From positions 84,742,053 to 84,806,052 of the forward strand of contig OY720344.1 in the NCBI GenBank assembly GCA_963082975.1: a stretch of DNA of 64,000 nt, read 5' to 3'. Below, in pieces: positions 61,314-64,000 of this stretch. Each line of letters starts with the position of its first letter. The stretch's first letter is position 1. The stretch is from Labia minor. Lineage: Eukaryota; Arthropoda; Insecta; Dermaptera; Spongiphoridae. A model generated the notes under the pieces. The model did not search any database and was not told the origin of the DNA. It saw only the letters and a list, made by a program, of their open reading frames with translations. The position numbers and the translations under genes were made by a program.

Positions 61314-61356
61314 ACTCACAGCATTCTACTCGTATTTTTCACAATTTTTTCCGGTA

Positions 61357-61471
61357 TTTTTACTATCTCGCCAGAGATAGTATTGCTATCACGAAAATTT
61401 TCGATGTTGAGATTTTGATGTTTTTATACGTTTTGAAGGTTCCTGAATCATTTTTACTAAGGTTGAGAAAA

Positions 61472-61520
<49 letters not shown>

Positions 61521-62945
61521 CAAGATTACGCAAAAACGGTTTGAGCTAGAATGATGAAATTTGGTACATGGGCATTATTCAAAATTCATAGTTTTCTATC
61601 AACTTTTGAGAAATGTAGCTCAACCGGAAGAGGCTCATTACCTACGTTTTGATTTTTTTTCTTCTAAAGTGACCGTAAAAATAAAGATATATGTTTGATA
61701 ATTTTTCACATGATTAATAATTGCAAAAAACTGCTATATCTAGAATTTCAGCTTGATTTATTTGCTGAAAGTACTAGAATTAATTTTTTAACACTGCAAA
61801 TCTCACGCTCCAACACGTAACGTGGTGCCATCAACAAAGAGCCAAACATGCGCTGGTCTAATAAATATTATTTATTAATTTTAATTTATAATTTAATTAA
61901 TTAAATTTAATTTAAATATAATATATGTTATTTAATCCAATTCAAATTGCGAGATAGTCGAGTGGAGACACTCCAGCTAATTTTGAAGTATTTTTATTTA
62001 TTTTTTTTATACTAAAAGCACATCATATATAAGGTTTTTCTTCAGAACTTTCGCTCATTTTCAAATGAATATAATTTTTACACAACAAATTAGCCCAAAA
62101 AAGTAAGCTGAAATGTCTCCTTTTTAAGCACATGCTCATTTGAGACAATCGAGTTAGTGAAAAAGCATCAATACTATTTAATGTCAAAAAACCGCAGTCT
62201 CTTTTTATAATACCCAATAATATTTATGAGTTCACGTTAATCCTTTTAACCCCTGATTTGTATACAACCAACATAACTTTCATTATAAAATTATTTTTTC
62301 AAATTTAAAATAAAATTAGCTGGAGTGTCTCCACTCGACTATCTCGCAATTTGAATTGGATTAAATAACATAATATATTATATTTAAATTAAATTTAATT
62401 AATTATAAATTATAAATAATAAATAATAAATATTAAACCAGCGCATGTTTGGCTTTTTGTTGATGGCACCACGTCACGTGTTGGCGCGTGAGATTTGCAG
62501 TGTTAAAAAATTAATTCTGGTAATTTCAGCGAATCAATCAAGCTGAAATTCTATATATAGCAGTTTTATACAATTATTAATCATGTGAAAAATTATCAAA
62601 CATATATCTTTATTTTTAGGGTCACTTTAGAGGAAAAAAAATCAAAACGTTGTAGGTAATGATGCTCTTCCGGTTGAGCTACATTTCTCAAAAGTTGATA
62701 GAAAACTATGAATTTTGAATAATGTCCATGTACCAAATTTCATCATTCTAGCTCAAACCGTTTTTGCGTAATCTTGCCTACATACATACACACACACATA
62801 CACACATACACACACACACACACACAGACATTTTTCTCAACCTTAGTGAAAATGATTCAGGAACCTTCAAAACGTATAAAAACATCAAAATCTCAACATC
62901 GAAAATTTTCGTGATCGCAATACTATCTCTGGCGAGATAGTAAAA
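61357..62945. mobile_element. Head-to-head palindrome of repeat B
   Basis: Arms of about 630 bp (61357-61984 and 62312-62945) are near-perfect reverse complements around a 327-bp spacer. Each outer end has a perfect stem-loop, TACTATCTC-4 nt-GAGATAGTA (61361-61382 and 62921-62942). Each inner end has GGAGTGTCTCCACTC. Each arm carries a microsatellite, (TG)n at 61471-61518 and (CA)n at about 62785-62826, next to an AAAACGGTTTGAGCT / GATGAAATTTGGTACAT core. Spacer frames look random. The right arm keeps the E-box CACGTG (62475-62480). Confidence 0.8.
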
Positions 62946-63207
62946 ACGCTTGTTTAAATTCCTAATTTTTCATATTTTTCTAAACATTTAATTTTAACCT
63001 ATTTATCTCTATTTTTATAAAATTCTAAAAATAATTATTATTAATAATTTATTTTCATGTATTAAACGATTCCAAGATTACCAATAAAAATACCTTTTTA
63101 AGTAGAATTTATATTTAATTTAAATAAATTTATTTTTTAATTTTTAATATAAGCATTTTAATCAATATAGAATTTTATTTTTGATTCTACATTAAAAAAA
63201 ATCAACT

Positions 63208-63855
63208 ATTTTTACCGACCGACGATAGTAAGGGAGGTATTGTTTTCACACCAAATTTCACATGTGGAGATTTTTACATATCTCCACGAATCATGCATTT
63301 TCTAAACAGAAAAAAGTATTTTTAGCATGATGTCTGTCCGTCTGTCCGTCCGTCCGTCTGTCCGACGGTATAGATGTGTACAGCCTGAACGGCTCAACCG
63401 ATTTTGATGAAATTTGGTATATTTACTTAATGCATCAGTGGGATGAATTGATCAACTTTTGGTGCAATTCCGGAAACCGGAAGTGGTAGTATTAGCGATC
63501 GACGATAGGAAGGAAAGGGTTATTTTCACACCAAAGGAGTTTTTTTTATATATCACCACGAATCATGCATTTTGTATTGGTTTTATCCTCGAAAAAAATC
63601 ATATTTATTAGTTTTTTCTTGATTTAAAATTATATGACGTCATCCAGCCATGCATGACGTCACAGCCTGGTCTTGCATATATATTATAAATAAAATAAAA
63701 TTAAAAATGTTTATATTTATTATTTATGTATCCATATCTGTTTTTTATTACATTAATAGATTTATGAAAATTATTTGAAATTGTTTCTGTAGCTGGAAAT
63801 TAATTTATTTCAAACCGTCGGTCGGTTCGGACCTGGCCACAGGTCAACTTATTTT
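63208..63855 (-). mobile_element. Repeat A, copy 2 (reverse orientation)
   Basis: The reverse complement of the repeat at 38347-39263, with the same termini and one internal unit instead of two (648 against 917 bp). It keeps the inverted 11-mers, the (CCGT)n microsatellite, the core GATGAAATTTGGTATAT and both TGACGTCA octamers (63636-63643, 63656-63663). Confidence 0.8.
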
Positions 63856-64000
63856 CTTTTACTTCTATATCTTAATTTTGATTAATTTGTTACATATACC
63901 AAATTATTAAAATAATATTTGTACATATTATTTTTATAGGTTTTATTACTCTCTTTGATCGGTTTTTAAAAAGCCTAGAAATAATTGAATTATTAATTTA

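Noticed and set aside
61301-61519. Frame ending in a Cys-Val repeat
   Set aside because: Produced by the (TG)n microsatellite of repeat B.
62023-62217. 64-codon minus-strand frame in the palindrome spacer
   Set aside because: Considered as a transposase fragment, but no motif is recognisable and the length is expected by chance.
1-64000. CRISPR arrays, operons, integrated viral genes or bacterial defence systems
   Set aside because: No regularly spaced direct repeats, no polycistronic coding and no viral-type proteins were seen; all genes are split animal genes or intronless animal orthologues.

Overview
This is a very AT-rich metazoan nuclear window, most likely from an arthropod. The genes have GT-AG introns, the coding exons are islands of balanced composition in AT-rich non-coding DNA, and all recognisable proteins are animal orthologues (Tra2, Ptpmeg/PTPN4, verprolin/WIP, CEP89, METTL2, BLOC1S1). 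The transposon remnants (mariner, hAT-type MITE, microsatellite-bearing repeats) are also typical of invertebrates. The species cannot be fixed from the sequence. I see no bacterial or viral operon and no CRISPR array.

Layout, left to right: a 3' end of an unrecognised gene (3-122,+); DNAJC28 (451-2343,-); SEC62 (2692-4987,+); TTC36 (5344-9022,-); SZRD1 (9252-11933,+); transformer-2 (15927-18312,-); PSMD11/Rpn6 (18727-19992,+, intronless); BLOC1S1 (20570-21417,-); WIP/verprolin (23209-25563,+); ABCF3 (27567-30202,-); PTPN4/Ptpmeg (31331-35069,+); a repeat nest (37732-39986); METTL2 (40155-43526,-) with a dead mariner in an intron; a CEP89-like coiled-coil gene (44549-48467,+, N-terminus unresolved); a second dead mariner; PSME3IP1/FAM192A (50208-52635,+) with a possible alternative last exon at 55313-55417; and candidate first exons of an unrecognised gene (58359 and 59073,+) whose remainder lies beyond the window. 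The last 3 kb hold a hAT-like MITE, a 1.6-kb inverted repeat and a reverse copy of a repeat also found at 38.3 kb.

The exon chains were assembled by hand from splice sites, reading phase and recalled family sequences. Apart from the unresolved CEP89 start, each closes in frame from ATG to stop at close to the expected family length. Genes mostly alternate in strand, so many pairs are head to head: DNAJC28/SEC62, TTC36/SZRD1, tra2/PSMD11, BLOC1S1/WIP, ABCF3/PTPN4, METTL2/CEP89. They share short upstream regions that may act as bidirectional promoters. The genes do not form one pathway; they are housekeeping and cell-biology functions: protein folding and translocation, the proteasome (Rpn6, and the PA28-gamma partner PSME3IP1), splicing, actin, lysosome-related organelles, tRNA modification and centrosome.

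The most unusual material is the repeat fraction. Two non-autonomous element types (here called A and B) recur at 38.3-39.5 kb, 61.36-62.95 kb and 63.21-63.86 kb. A is inserted in B, and B lies inside a 2.25-kb terminal-inverted-repeat element, giving three-level nesting. Both carry a microsatellite next to a shared diverged core. A has paired CRE octamers and B has E-boxes, and B forms a head-to-head palindrome with hairpins at its ends. Other items of note are an 11-nt coding terminal micro-exon in tra2 and a folded inverted-repeat structure in a tra2 intron.
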